Shown: piece after piece, positions 44,037-52,846 of the stretch
Layout of the letters: each line of letters starts with the position of its first letter
Position numbering within the stretch: the stretch's first letter is position 1
Source: Pseudomonadota bacterium
Lineage (GTDB): Bacteria; Pseudomonadota; Alphaproteobacteria; Geminicoccales; Geminicoccaceae
NCBI GenBank assembly: GCA_030549795.1
Contig: JAUQQO010000018.1
Location: forward strand, 62,001-126,000
Reading direction: 5' to 3'
DNA: 64,000 bases
Made by a program: the position numbers and the translations under genes
Notes under the pieces: generated by a model
The model's database searches: none
What the model was told of the DNA's origin: nothing
The model's input: the letters and a program-made list of their open reading frames with translations, nothing else

Positions 44037-44987
44037 TTAAGCGCGCGCGCCACCGAACGCCGCGTCTTCGAGAAAGCGCGCCGCGAAGCCGACGGAAGCG
44101 AGCATGATGAGCCCGAGCGCGATGTCCTGCACGTAATAGGGAAAGCCCAACAACGTCAGGCCGTTGGCAAGACCGACGATGACAAGGGTGCCAAGGAGCG
44201 TGCCGAAGAGGTTGGGACGTCCGGGTTCGATCGTCGTCATGCCCAAGAGCACCGCCGCGATCGCCCGCATCAAGAACTCGCTTGCGATCGTAGGCGAGGA
44301 TGAGGCGAGCGCGGCGGTCAAAACGAGCCCGCACAGGCCGGCACAGGCCGATGAGAGGATCAGACCCAAGGCTTTCATGCGCGAAACCGCGATGCCGGCA
44401 AGACGCGCCGCCTCGGGGGCTTCACCGCTTGCGGTGAGCGCCGAGCCGGTGCGGGTGCGCTTGATGAGGAACCAAGAGGCGGCGAAGAGGAGCAAAAGCC
44501 AGAGGACGGGTAGGGGAAGCGGACCCAGGCTGGCGCGTCCGAGAGCAACGAAGGCCTGCGGAAAGCGCCCGACATAAGCCACCCCGCCGGTGATCAAGAA
44601 GGCAAAGCCGGTGGCGATGGCACCGGTAGCGAGCGTGGCGACGAGCGAGGGGATCTTGAAGAGGGTGACAGCCGAGGCGTTCAGCGCCCCGCAGGCGAGC
44701 GCTGCTAAGAGTCCGCAGAGAGCCGCAAGCGGCCAGGGTTGCTCGGCGAAGATCAGAGCCGCGCAAATGACCGAAGCGAGGGTTGCGGTCTGACCCACGG
44801 AAAGATCCAGTTCCCCCGCAATGAGCGCTAGGGTGAAGCCTATCGCCACGATCGCGAGATAGCTCGCTTGCTTGGCGATATTGAGAAGGTTCATGGCTGC
44901 TGTGAAATTGGGCGCGGTCACCGCCAGTGCGAGGAAGAGGACGACCGCGGCGATCACCGTCGCGAAGCGAGAGAGCCAGGCGCGCAT
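44037..44987 (-). CDS. Sugar ABC transporter permease (ribose type)
   Basis: This 316-residue inner-membrane protein has eight to ten helices and the RbsC-family motif LALIAGELDLSVGQTATLASVICA, plus GRPNLFGTLLGTLVIVGLANGL near the C terminus. It begins at ATG 44987, which shares a base with the kinase stop (TGATG). Together with the neighbouring binding protein and ATPase it forms one importer. Confidence 0.92.
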   Translation of the reverse strand: MRAWLSRFATVIAAVVLFLALAVTAPNFTAAMNLLNIAKQASYLAIVAIGFTLALIAGELDLSVGQTATLASVICAALIFAEQPWPLAALCGLLAALACGALNASAVTLFKIPSLVATLATGAIATGFAFLITGGVAYVGRFPQAFVALGRASLGPLPLPVLWLLLLFAASWFLIKRTRTGSALTASGEAPEAARLAGIAVSRMKALGLILSSACAGLCGLVLTAALASSSPTIASEFLMRAIAAVLLGMTTIEPGRPNLFGTLLGTLVIVGLANGLTLLGFPYYVQDIALGLIMLASVGFAARFLEDAAFGGARA

Positions 44988-46459
44988 CAGAGTTGAGCTT
45001 CCGCAAGGGTTCGCGCCAATTCGGCGCGAAAGCGTGCAAAACGCTCGGCCCGAAGCGCTACCGCCGTCGCATCGGGCTCGATGCGCCGCGGTGCTTGCGC
45101 CGCTTCGAGCGCTGCCTGCGCCGCGTCCAGATCGGGAACGAGGCCGAGCGCGCGCAGCGCGAGGCCGGCGGCACCGAGAAGCGCCCCCTCGCGCCCGGGA
45201 AAGCACAAGACCGGGCGCGCGAGCGCTTCGGCGAGGAGGCGCGGAAAGCAGGGGATGAGGGCGAGGCCACCGGTAAGCCGCAGCATCGGCGCGCGCACAA
45301 GCGTCGCGGTTTCGGCCTGCTCGATCACCATGCGCACCCAAAAGGCGAGACCTTCGAGGAGCGCAAACGCGAGGCTCGCCGGGCTCACATCCGCCCCGAG
45401 GTCGCAAAAGCGAGCCCGCAACGCCGGAGCATGCACCGGAAGCCGCTCCCCTTCCGGCCAGGGCAGGCACAAGGGGGCCGCTTGGGCCACCTCCTCGCGC
45501 GCGAGCATGGCGATGAGCTCGGCAACCGACCGTCCAAGGAGGCGGGCGAGCCAAAAAAGCGCCGTCCCGCCGGTGCGGCTGGGGCCGCCCAGATGCCACA
45601 GCCCCGCGCCCCAGGGCGGGCATAAAAGACCGGGTGCGGTGTGCGGGCGATCGAGGATCAGGCCTGCCACGAGCGTGCTGCCGGCGCTCGCGTACGCGCG
45701 GCCCGGCTGCAGCGCATGGGTGGCGAGCGTCGCGCACCAGGCATCCATGGGAGCCACCACGACCGGCACGCCTTCGCGCAGCCCGAGCACACGGGCGCCT
45801 CGTCGCCCGAGCCCGCCCAGGACGGAAGCGAGCGGACGCGAAGGCGGCACGAGCTCGAGCGGCAGGCCAAAGCGCGCCGCGAGCGCGTGCACTGCCGGAT
45901 GGGCGAAGCGCGCAGCGCGCACAGGATCCAAGCCCACCGTGCCCGTAAGCCGCAAGGCGAGGAAATCGGCCGGCTCGAGAAGCCAGCGGGCGCGCGCGAG
46001 CAGCTCCGGGGCGCACTGCGCGAACCAAAGAAGACGCGCGATGGGATGCGAGGCGTCGATCGGCCCGAGCGCAGCAGCCTCGGCATGGCTTGTAAGCTCG
46101 CGCGCTTGCGGTTCGGCGCGCCGGTCGCGCAGCATGAGCGCCGGGCCGAGCGGAGCATCGTCGGCATCGACGAGCACCGAGCAGCGCGTGGCCCCGGTAA
46201 GCGCGATCGCGACCACCTGTTCTTCCCGATGGCGCACAAGCGCGCGCGCTTGTGTGCAGAATGCGCGCCACCAGGTTTCGGGGTCCTGCTCGGCCCGTCC
46301 CGGGGCGGCTTCCCGATCGGCAAGCGGATGGGCGCTTGCCGCCAAAAGGCCCCCCTGTGCGTTCACAAGGCCGAGCTTCAAGGCGCTGCCGCCGAGATCG
46401 GCGGCAAGCACGAGCACGTCCTGCGGCACGATTGCTTCCGTCGATCGGACGGCGCCCAC
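44987..46459 (-). CDS. FGGY family carbohydrate kinase
   Basis: This 490-residue sugar kinase opens with VLVLAADLGGSALKLGLVNAQG, the first phosphate-binding loop. It continues with EQDPETWWRAFC, VAIALTGATRCSVLVD, and the C-terminal LRLTGGLALIPCFPRLLAEALARPVLC. This is the xylulokinase/ribulokinase/gluconokinase group; the substrate should be the sugar imported by the adjacent transporter. GTG 46459 overlaps the upstream stop (TAGTG). Confidence 0.9.
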   Translation of the reverse strand: MGAVRSTEAIVPQDVLVLAADLGGSALKLGLVNAQGGLLAASAHPLADREAAPGRAEQDPETWWRAFCTQARALVRHREEQVVAIALTGATRCSVLVDADDAPLGPALMLRDRRAEPQARELTSHAEAAALGPIDASHPIARLLWFAQCAPELLARARWLLEPADFLALRLTGTVGLDPVRAARFAHPAVHALAARFGLPLELVPPSRPLASVLGGLGRRGARVLGLREGVPVVVAPMDAWCATLATHALQPGRAYASAGSTLVAGLILDRPHTAPGLLCPPWGAGLWHLGGPSRTGGTALFWLARLLGRSVAELIAMLAREEVAQAAPLCLPWPEGERLPVHAPALRARFCDLGADVSPASLAFALLEGLAFWVRMVIEQAETATLVRAPMLRLTGGLALIPCFPRLLAEALARPVLCFPGREGALLGAAGLALRALGLVPDLDAAQAALEAAQAPRRIEPDATAVALRAERFARFRAELARTLAEAQL

Positions 46460-47928
46460 TAGCCGTTCGGGCGAAGATCCGACAAGTGCAAGCGGCGCAC
46501 CTCGAGCCGCCCGAAGCGCTCGAGCAGTTCGCCCACGCTTGCCCCCGCCGCTTGGATCCGGGCAAGGAAGGCCTCATCGCCTGCGCGCGTGATCAACAGC
46601 TGCGGTTTGCGGCGCAGGAGAAAAGCGCGCAGGGCACCCTCGGGCAGATACCAGGAGACGATGCGGTAATCCTCGCGCCTTAGGGGATGGAAGAGCGGCA
46701 CGTAGGTCGGCAGCCAGCCGGCGCGGGTGAACACGAGTGCCGCCTCAGGCGCGCGAACGCGATCGAGCCAGCCCGCGAGCGCGATCACATCACTCGGATA
46801 GCTGCGGGCGAGGTAGAGCTCGGGACGCGTGAGCCAAGTGACGAGCGCGGTGGTGCTCACGAGCACGAGAACCGCAAGCGCCCGCAGCCAAACCAGGGAC
46901 ACAAGGCGCGCAAGCGCCTGCGCCGCGAAGGGAAGGGCGAGGACGACCGCGCTCAAGCCGTAGCGATCGACAAGGCTCGGCCCGCGTTCGCGCGCGAGCA
47001 AAAAGAGCACCAAAAGATCGAGGGCGAGCAGCGCGAGCCAAAGCCCGAGGTCGCGGTCGATGCGCCTGTTCTCGGCGCCGGTTAGGACGCGGATAAGACC
47101 CATGGCGGCGAGCGCCAGCGTAACTGGCCCCAAAAGCACGCTCAGCGTAGATCCGACCAGCGCGAGCGCGCGCGCTGAGCTGACCGAATAGCCGCCCACA
47201 CTTTCCCCGCTCGCTACTACTTTGGCGAAGGCAGCGAGAAGCCCCGCTGGACTACCGAGGGCAGCGAAGAGCCAGAAGGCCGCAACGACCGAGAGCGAAA
47301 GGAACAACGATGCGGCTTGGATGACGCTGCGCGTCGCAAGCCAGCGGTGCAGGGTTAAAAGGGGCACGAGCGCCCAGGCCTCGTAGCGAAGGCCGCAAGC
47401 GATATTGCCGGAAAGCGCGATCGCGCAAAGCCGCATGCTGTGAGCGTCGCGCTCCGGTGCCGCAAGCGCAAACCGCAGCGCAAAGAGCGTAAAGAAGAGT
47501 GCCGGCGCGTCGATCAGCGAGCTCGCCGAAAGCGCGATGTGAATCGGCAACAAGGCGAGAAGGGCCGCCGCCACAAGTCCCGCCTGCGGCGTGAAAAGAT
47601 GCGCGGTCAGATTGCCAATGAGCGGCACGGTGGCTGTGCCGGTAAGCAACGAGAGTACGCGCGCCGCCCATTTCGGGTCGGGTATAAGAAAGCTCGTAAG
47701 ACCCACCAGCACCTCGCCCAATGGCAACCAGCTGCCGTCGCGCACGAGCCGCGGCTCGAGCCGCCATTGCCAGCCGAGGGCGGCGCGCGTCGGCCCATCA
47801 CCGGGGATGTCCACCGTGGCGAGTGCGATTGCGAGTCTGAGCGCTCCGGCCAGAAGCGTAAGGGCAGCGAGGAGCCACGCTGCGGGCGCGTGCGGCAATG
47901 CGGCGCGGATCAGCGCTGCGGTGCGCAC
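46459..47928 (-). CDS. Membrane glycosyltransferase, GT39/ArnT-like
   Basis: This 489-residue protein has about ten transmembrane helices. The first periplasmic loop carries the acidic motif ATVDIPGDGPTRAALGWQW, as in dolichyl/polyprenyl-phosphate sugar transferases. Later family-like stretches are LIDAPALFFTLFALRFALA and GLRYEAWALVPLL. The C-terminal 100 residues are soluble. Such enzymes use a polyprenyl-phosphate sugar. The window also encodes a polyprenyl-phosphate-arabinose pathway (49181-52733), a tempting but unproven donor. It overlaps the ogt end by 19 bases. Confidence 0.75.
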   Translation of the reverse strand: MRTAALIRAALPHAPAAWLLAALTLLAGALRLAIALATVDIPGDGPTRAALGWQWRLEPRLVRDGSWLPLGEVLVGLTSFLIPDPKWAARVLSLLTGTATVPLIGNLTAHLFTPQAGLVAAALLALLPIHIALSASSLIDAPALFFTLFALRFALAAPERDAHSMRLCAIALSGNIACGLRYEAWALVPLLTLHRWLATRSVIQAASLFLSLSVVAAFWLFAALGSPAGLLAAFAKVVASGESVGGYSVSSARALALVGSTLSVLLGPVTLALAAMGLIRVLTGAENRRIDRDLGLWLALLALDLLVLFLLARERGPSLVDRYGLSAVVLALPFAAQALARLVSLVWLRALAVLVLVSTTALVTWLTRPELYLARSYPSDVIALAGWLDRVRAPEAALVFTRAGWLPTYVPLFHPLRREDYRIVSWYLPEGALRAFLLRRKPQLLITRAGDEAFLARIQAAGASVGELLERFGRLEVRRLHLSDLRPNG

Positions 47929-48536
47929 CCGGCAACGCCCTCGAACGCGAGCATCGCGCGCTTGCGCTCAAGACCCCAGCCGAAGCCGCCCAGTGAGCCA
48001 TCGGCGCAGATGACGCGATGGCAGGGAACGAGCCAGCCTACGGGGTTGCGCGCGCAGGCGCGGCCGACGGCACGCTGGGCGCCGGGTGCGCCGATGGCAA
48101 CCGCGATGTCCCCATAGCTGCGCACCTCACCGTCAGGGATCGCGAGCAGGGCTTGCCAGACCCGAAGCTCGAAGGGCGAACCTTTAAGCAAAAGCGGCAC
48201 GCTCCGCCGCGCGCGCACATCGGCGAAGGCCATCTCGGCAAGGGCGGCGGTGGCTGTCTGGTTCTCGACCAATGCCGCACCGGGCCAATCGGCACGCGCT
48301 TGCTCAAGCGCCTGCTCGATTCCTCCCACCTCCACGAAACTGAGCCGGCAGAGGCCAAAAGGGCTCGAAAGGAACAGCGCCTCGCCAAAGGGCGTGGGGT
48401 GGATGCCGAAAACGAGATCAAACTTTTCCTTTCGCTCGAGGTAGCGGGCATGGGTGAGGGTCGTGATCCGCCGCGTTCGGGCGCCTGCGCCCTCATGCGC
48501 GCAGGCGGTGCTTGTGGAAGCAGCGAAAAGGCTCAT
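47910..48536 (-). CDS. ogt: Methylated-DNA-protein cysteine methyltransferase (Ogt type)
   Basis: This 208-residue DNA repair protein removes O6-alkyl groups from guanine. The methyl-acceptor Cys is in NPVGWLVPCHRVICADGSLGGF, and the DNA-binding helix-turn-helix is FELRVWQALLAIPDGEVRSYGDIAVAIG...RAVGRA. The AdaA-type N-terminal zinc domain is absent; the first 40 residues are a variable extension. It is the first gene of a unit that continues into glycosyltransferase, kinase and sugar ABC genes. Confidence 0.92.
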   Translation of the reverse strand: MSLFAASTSTACAHEGAGARTRRITTLTHARYLERKEKFDLVFGIHPTPFGEALFLSSPFGLCRLSFVEVGGIEQALEQARADWPGAALVENQTATAALAEMAFADVRARRSVPLLLKGSPFELRVWQALLAIPDGEVRSYGDIAVAIGAPGAQRAVGRACARNPVGWLVPCHRVICADGSLGGFGWGLERKRAMLAFEGVAGCAPQR

Positions 48537-48700
48537 TTGCGACCTCGCTCGCGTTTAAAGCGCGCGCATCCAAGCTGCCGCTTTGCGCCTTTCTCGGCTA
48601 GCCCTTGCGGAGCTGCTGTGCCGCCACACGCGAGGGTCTCTTGTGCGGCTGTCCACGTTCGCTCAGCCTCAAGGCCATCGAGAAGCGGGGCGAACGAGCG

Positions 48701-49162
48701 ATGCGCGATCTGTGGTTTGAAGACTTCGCGGTGGGTCAGGTGTTCACGACCCGCGGCTGCACGCTTTCCGAGGCCCAGATCCTCGACTTCGCATGGCAAT
48801 ACGACCCCCAGCCGTTCCACATCGACCTGCGCGCGGCGGCGCAAAGCCCTTATGGGGGTCTGATCGCTTCCGGTTTTCAGACTCTGCTCGTGGCCTTTCG
48901 GCTCTTCTACCAAGAAAAGGTGATCAACGCCGCCTCGCTCGGCTCGCCGGGTATGGACGAGATCCGCTGGCTCGCTCCTGTGCGTCCCGGCGATACCATC
49001 ACGGTGCGGGCGGAAGTGCTGGAGGTACGGCCGTCGCGCTCGAAGCCCGACCGCGGTACGGCGGTCATCGCCTATACGGTCACAAATCAGCACAACGAGC
49101 CGGTGATGACCTTCCGCTGTACGCACATCCTGCGGCGGCGGCCGGAGCCGATCGCGGTCTAA
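48701..49162 (+). CDS. MaoC family dehydratase
   Basis: This 153-residue hot-dog-fold protein has the hydratase 2 motif in FAWQYDPQPFHIDLRAA, with the catalytic Asp and His, followed by PYGGLIASGFQTLL and VRPGDTITVRAEVLEVRPSRSKPDRG. It would hydrate or dehydrate 2-enoyl-CoA-type substrates. ATG 48701 is chosen by match to the family N terminus (MRDLWFEDFAVGQ). It is convergent with the DprE2-like gene, with 18 bases between the stops. Confidence 0.88.
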   Translation: MRDLWFEDFAVGQVFTTRGCTLSEAQILDFAWQYDPQPFHIDLRAAAQSPYGGLIASGFQTLLVAFRLFYQEKVINAASLGSPGMDEIRWLAPVRPGDTITVRAEVLEVRPSRSKPDRGTAVIAYTVTNQHNEPVMTFRCTHILRRRPEPIAV

Positions 49163-49180
49163 GCGGGCGGAGCGAGGCGC

Positions 49181-49939
49181 TTAGATGTTCAAGCGGTGGA
49201 AGAGCGGCTGCGGCAGGTGGCGGATGACGAGCATGATCCAGCGCCAAAACCAGGGCGTGTAGAGCACCGTGCGGCGTCGGCCCACCGCGCGTAGGATATC
49301 GGCGGCAACGCGCTCGGGTGTTGCCCACAAGAAGCCTTCCTTGCTCATGTGCGCCGTCATGGGCGTGTCCACGGGGCCGGGGCGGATGTCGAGCACCTGC
49401 ACCTGGCTCTTGGCCAAGCGGTGGCGCAGGCCCTCGAGGAAGGTCTGAAGCCCGCCTTTGGCGGCACCGTACACGTAATTACTGGCGCGGCCACGATCGC
49501 CCGCAACCGAGGTAATGACGGCAAGACATCCCCGGCCCGCTTGCTCGAAGCGTTCGGCGAGCGCGGTTAAGAGGACAGCCGGGCTGACAATGTTGGTGAG
49601 GAGAGTTCGCCGCACCGCTTCGGGATCGCGCGCGATCGCTTTTTGATCGCCGAGCGTGCCGAAGGCGACGAGCGCGACCTCGGGCACCCCGAGCGCTGCT
49701 TCCATGGCCGCGAGCATAGGCGCCAGGATCGACGGATCGTCGAAATCGGCAACGAAGCTCTTGACCCCGCGGGCCCCGCGCAGGGTGAGATCGGCGGCGA
49801 TGCGCTCGAGCCGTTCACGGTCGCGGGCGACCAAGAACAGCTGTGCGTTCTGTGCCGCCCAAAGGCGAAGCGTCGCTTCGGCGATGGCCGAGGTGGCACC
49901 GAAGACGGCGATCTTGAGCGCGCGCGATGGCGTGGTCAT
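49181..49939 (-). CDS. DprE2-like SDR (keto-ribose to arabinose reductase)
   Basis: This 252-residue short-chain dehydrogenase has KIAVFGATSAIAEATLRLWA (NADH loop), ITSVAGDRGRASNYVYGAAKGGLQTFLEGL with the Ser, Tyr and Lys, and a hydrophobic C terminus as in mycobacterial DprE2. Its ATG overlaps the stop of the DprE1-like gene (ATGA). The pair would convert polyprenyl-phosphoryl ribose into polyprenyl-phosphoryl-D-arabinofuranose, DprE2 doing the second, reducing step. Confidence 0.85.
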   Translation of the reverse strand: MTTPSRALKIAVFGATSAIAEATLRLWAAQNAQLFLVARDRERLERIAADLTLRGARGVKSFVADFDDPSILAPMLAAMEAALGVPEVALVAFGTLGDQKAIARDPEAVRRTLLTNIVSPAVLLTALAERFEQAGRGCLAVITSVAGDRGRASNYVYGAAKGGLQTFLEGLRHRLAKSQVQVLDIRPGPVDTPMTAHMSKEGFLWATPERVAADILRAVGRRRTVLYTPWFWRWIMLVIRHLPQPLFHRLNI

Positions 49940-51321
49940 GCCGGGCGTTCCGTTGCCGGTGCCGTTTCTTCCTCGCCCACCCGCCGCCAGAAAGCAGACG
50001 AAAAGGCGGGATCTTTGAGTTCGGCGAACCGCTTCCACAACGGATAGCCGGCGCGGAAGACCTGCGCCGGCACGCGCCCGTCTTTGGCCGGATAGAGCCG
50101 TCCGCCGGCAGCGAGGACGATGTCGTCGAGAGCGTCCATAAGCGCGAGCGTTGGTTGGCCGCGGTTGGGAAAATCGAGCGCGAGCGTCACCCCGTGCATG
50201 GGAAAAGAAAGGAGCCCGGGCGCCGGGCGGTCGCCCAAGGTCTTGAGTACAGCGAGAAAGGAACCCTGCTTGGTGCGCGCGATCGTCTCGAGGAGCCGAG
50301 CGATGGTGGAAAAGGCCCCATCAGGCGGCACGACGCACTGGTATTGGAAGAACCCGCGAGGCCCATAGAGGCGGTTCCACTCTGCCAGCCCATCTAAGGG
50401 ATAAAGCACCCGATCGAAGGGCATCACGCCCACTCTTCGCCCACGCCGCCCGAGCCTGTGGTAAAAGAGCGTGTTGAACAGGCGCAGGGTGAGCGGATTT
50501 AAGGGCGAAATCGGCGGGTCGAAAGGAACGGTGACGCGCGGCGGGCGCGGGGCGGGCGGAGGCGGCCGGCGGTCGTTGAGGTGGCGGGCGCGGCTGAAAA
50601 TGCCGCGCCCCAAGCTGCGGCCGCGGGCAAGACAGTCGATCCAGGCAACCGTGTAGGTCCAACCCCGCGAGTCCTCCGCGAGCCGAAAAAAGCCCTCGAG
50701 GTCCTCAAAGCGCAGGTCTTCGTTCTCGAGCCAAAGAGACGGCACCGAGACGAGCTGCAGGCGCGCTTCGAGGATGAGACCGGTAAGCCCGAGACCGCCA
50801 ATTGTGGCGCGGAAGAGATCGGCGTTCTCATCATGCGCGCAGCGCACAATCGTGCCGTCGGAACGTAAAAGCAGAAGATCGATGAGGTGATGGCCGAAGC
50901 TGCCTGCCGTTTCGTGGTTCTTACCGTGGACATCGTTGGCGATCGCCCCGCCGACGGTCACAAAGCGCGTACCGGGGGTGACGGGCAAGAACCACACGCC
51001 GCCGTCGGGTGCCGGGCGGCCGACCACGGTAACCAACAGATCGGCGAGACTTACGCCTGCCTCGCAGTGCACGATCCCCCGCTCGGCATCGAAGCTCAAC
51101 AACCGATCGAGTCCCCGCGTTTCGAGGAGGAGGCCGTCGGGGTTGAGGCAGCAATCGCCATAGGAGCGGCCGAGCCCATAGGGCAGAAGCGAGCGATGGC
51201 CGCGCGCGGCGAGCGCGGCGCGGGCTTCTGCGACGCCGCGCGGCCGGCTGACCGAATGGGTGCAACGGTGCACGCGTCCCCAAGCGAGGTGTCGCGTGCT
51301 GGGTGCGAAGGGGCTCACCAT
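49936..51321 (-). CDS. DprE1-like FAD-dependent polyprenylphosphoryl-ribose 2-oxidase
   Basis: This 461-residue PCMH-type FAD oxidase has LPYGLGRSYGDCCLNPDGLLL and VGGAIANDVHGKNHETAGSFGHHL as flavin-binding elements. The likely catalytic Lys413 is in GRLYPAKDGRV, matching YTAKDSR of mycobacterial DprE1. At the position of mycobacterial Cys387 (CVDFP) there is Ala381 (ALDFP). It would oxidise C2 of polyprenyl-phosphoryl ribose. The ATG at 51321 overlaps the UbiA-type gene's stop by seven bases, so the three genes are coupled. Confidence 0.88.
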   Translation of the reverse strand: MVSPFAPSTRHLAWGRVHRCTHSVSRPRGVAEARAALAARGHRSLLPYGLGRSYGDCCLNPDGLLLETRGLDRLLSFDAERGIVHCEAGVSLADLLVTVVGRPAPDGGVWFLPVTPGTRFVTVGGAIANDVHGKNHETAGSFGHHLIDLLLLRSDGTIVRCAHDENADLFRATIGGLGLTGLILEARLQLVSVPSLWLENEDLRFEDLEGFFRLAEDSRGWTYTVAWIDCLARGRSLGRGIFSRARHLNDRRPPPPAPRPPRVTVPFDPPISPLNPLTLRLFNTLFYHRLGRRGRRVGVMPFDRVLYPLDGLAEWNRLYGPRGFFQYQCVVPPDGAFSTIARLLETIARTKQGSFLAVLKTLGDRPAPGLLSFPMHGVTLALDFPNRGQPTLALMDALDDIVLAAGGRLYPAKDGRVPAQVFRAGYPLWKRFAELKDPAFSSAFWRRVGEEETAPATERPA

Positions 51322-52733
51322 GCCAGGATCAGCGTGCCTAAGACCATGACCGCCATGGCGTGCGAGAGGGGATCGCGGAGCGCAAACAGCACCGGATCTT
51401 CGTCCATTTTGCCGTGCACGGCGAGCCGCCAGGCGCGCAACAGCCAAGTGAGCAGGATGGGAAAGGCGAGCCACAGCCAACCCGGTTGGGTGTAGAGCGC
51501 GCGGGGGAACTGCTCATTGACGAGATAGACAACGAAAATGACGGTGGACGCGATGCCCGAAGCCACCCCGAGGCTCACCAACAGCGGGAGATCTAAAGTG
51601 CTGTAGCCGCGATCGACAAGGATCGTACCGCCGCTTTTGGCGAGGCGGTCGAGTTCGGCGTAACGCTTGAGCGCCGCCAAGCTCAAGAACAAGAACATCG
51701 AAAAGGTGAGAAGCCAATAGGAAAGCGGGGCGGTGATGGCAAAAGCACCCGCGATGACGCGCAGCGTAAAGAGACCACCCAAACCGACCACATCGACGAT
51801 CGCCACGCGTTTGAGCCAGAACGAATAGGAAAGTGTTAAGCCGAGATAGGCGCCGAGCGCGAGCGCAAAGCGCGTGGGCAACAGCGCAGCCAAGGCCAAA
51901 GCGCCCAAAAGCAGGATCGGCACTGCCGCGATCCCGGCCATGAGCGGCAAGGCACCCGAAGCGAAGGGGCGGTTGCGCTTGATCGGATGGCGACGATCGG
52001 CCTCGAGATCCAAAAGATCGTTGACGAAATAGCCAGCGGAGGCAGTAAGACCCATGGCAAGAAAGGCAACAAGTGCTCGGATCCAATCAAAAGCGGAGGC
52101 AAGCGGCCCGGCGAGCACGACGGGCAGCAACAGGAGCAGGTTCTTGGCCCATTGGTGCAACCGTAGCGCCTGAAGCCAGCAGCCGATGCCAGCGCTCGCG
52201 AGCGATGGGAGGGCTTCGATCGGCAGTGCACCAACCCAAGCTGGCGATTTCTTTCCCGAAACGACGAGCTCTTGCGGAGGCGGCTCCTCAGGCACGCGCG
52301 TGCCTGCGCGCGTCACGAGTGCGAAGTGCGCCGCTGCGCGTTCGCTGCGCTCGTGCTCAACGTTCGGCTGGTCGCACACGCTCTCGAAGATCTTGAGCCG
52401 ATCAGCGATGGCAAGGCCCAAGTCACGATCGCGCGCGTACAAGATCAACCGTCGTCCCTGACGATGCTGCGCGCACAAATAATCAACGAGCTGCGGTTCG
52501 AGCGGCAAGAGATCGGGATCGAGATCGACACCACTAGAGCGCGCATGAGCCACGATTGGCGCGCGCTTGGGAAAAACGAGCCAGCGTAGCAGTGCAAGTG
52601 GCGCCCGGCGCAAAAGGGCGAGCGCTGCTTCGAGGCGCACATCCGTGCGCAGCAAGCCCTCTTCGAGGGAGACGACGAGCGGCGCTTGCGCCCTAGCCGC
52701 GGTCCCGTGTGCCATCGGCGTTGTTGCACTCAT
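51315..52733 (-). CDS. UbiA-type polyprenyl-phosphate phosphoribosyltransferase with degenerate HAD domain
   Basis: This 472-residue fusion has an N-terminal HAD-like part (about 15-160) and a C-terminal UbiA membrane domain with eight or nine helices. The prenyl-diphosphate motif is FVNDLLDLEADRRHP near 240. Followed by DprE1 and DprE2, it fits the enzyme that makes polyprenyl-phosphoryl-5-phosphoribose from PRPP. In related fusions the HAD part begins VDLDGTL; here it reads VSLEEGL, so the nucleophile Asp is lost, and later HAD motifs are also not visible. The HAD part is probably structural. Confidence 0.82.
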   Translation of the reverse strand: MSATTPMAHGTAARAQAPLVVSLEEGLLRTDVRLEAALALLRRAPLALLRWLVFPKRAPIVAHARSSGVDLDPDLLPLEPQLVDYLCAQHRQGRRLILYARDRDLGLAIADRLKIFESVCDQPNVEHERSERAAAHFALVTRAGTRVPEEPPPQELVVSGKKSPAWVGALPIEALPSLASAGIGCWLQALRLHQWAKNLLLLLPVVLAGPLASAFDWIRALVAFLAMGLTASAGYFVNDLLDLEADRRHPIKRNRPFASGALPLMAGIAAVPILLLGALALAALLPTRFALALGAYLGLTLSYSFWLKRVAIVDVVGLGGLFTLRVIAGAFAITAPLSYWLLTFSMFLFLSLAALKRYAELDRLAKSGGTILVDRGYSTLDLPLLVSLGVASGIASTVIFVVYLVNEQFPRALYTQPGWLWLAFPILLTWLLRAWRLAVHGKMDEDPVLFALRDPLSHAMAVMVLGTLILAW

Positions 52734-52846
52734 CCCGGGGGCCTATGCCACGCCGTCGCATGCGCGCGGAGGCTTTTGTTGACCCCCAGTGATGCGCAGC
52801 TCGTGTGAGCGAGGCAAGCGCGAGGACGGATCGCGGTCTTCAGGCT

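Noticed and set aside
44037-46577. A single very long frame that includes the permease
   Set aside because: Only the part from ATG 44987 looks like a permease. The upstream part is an out-of-frame reading of the FGGY kinase gene.
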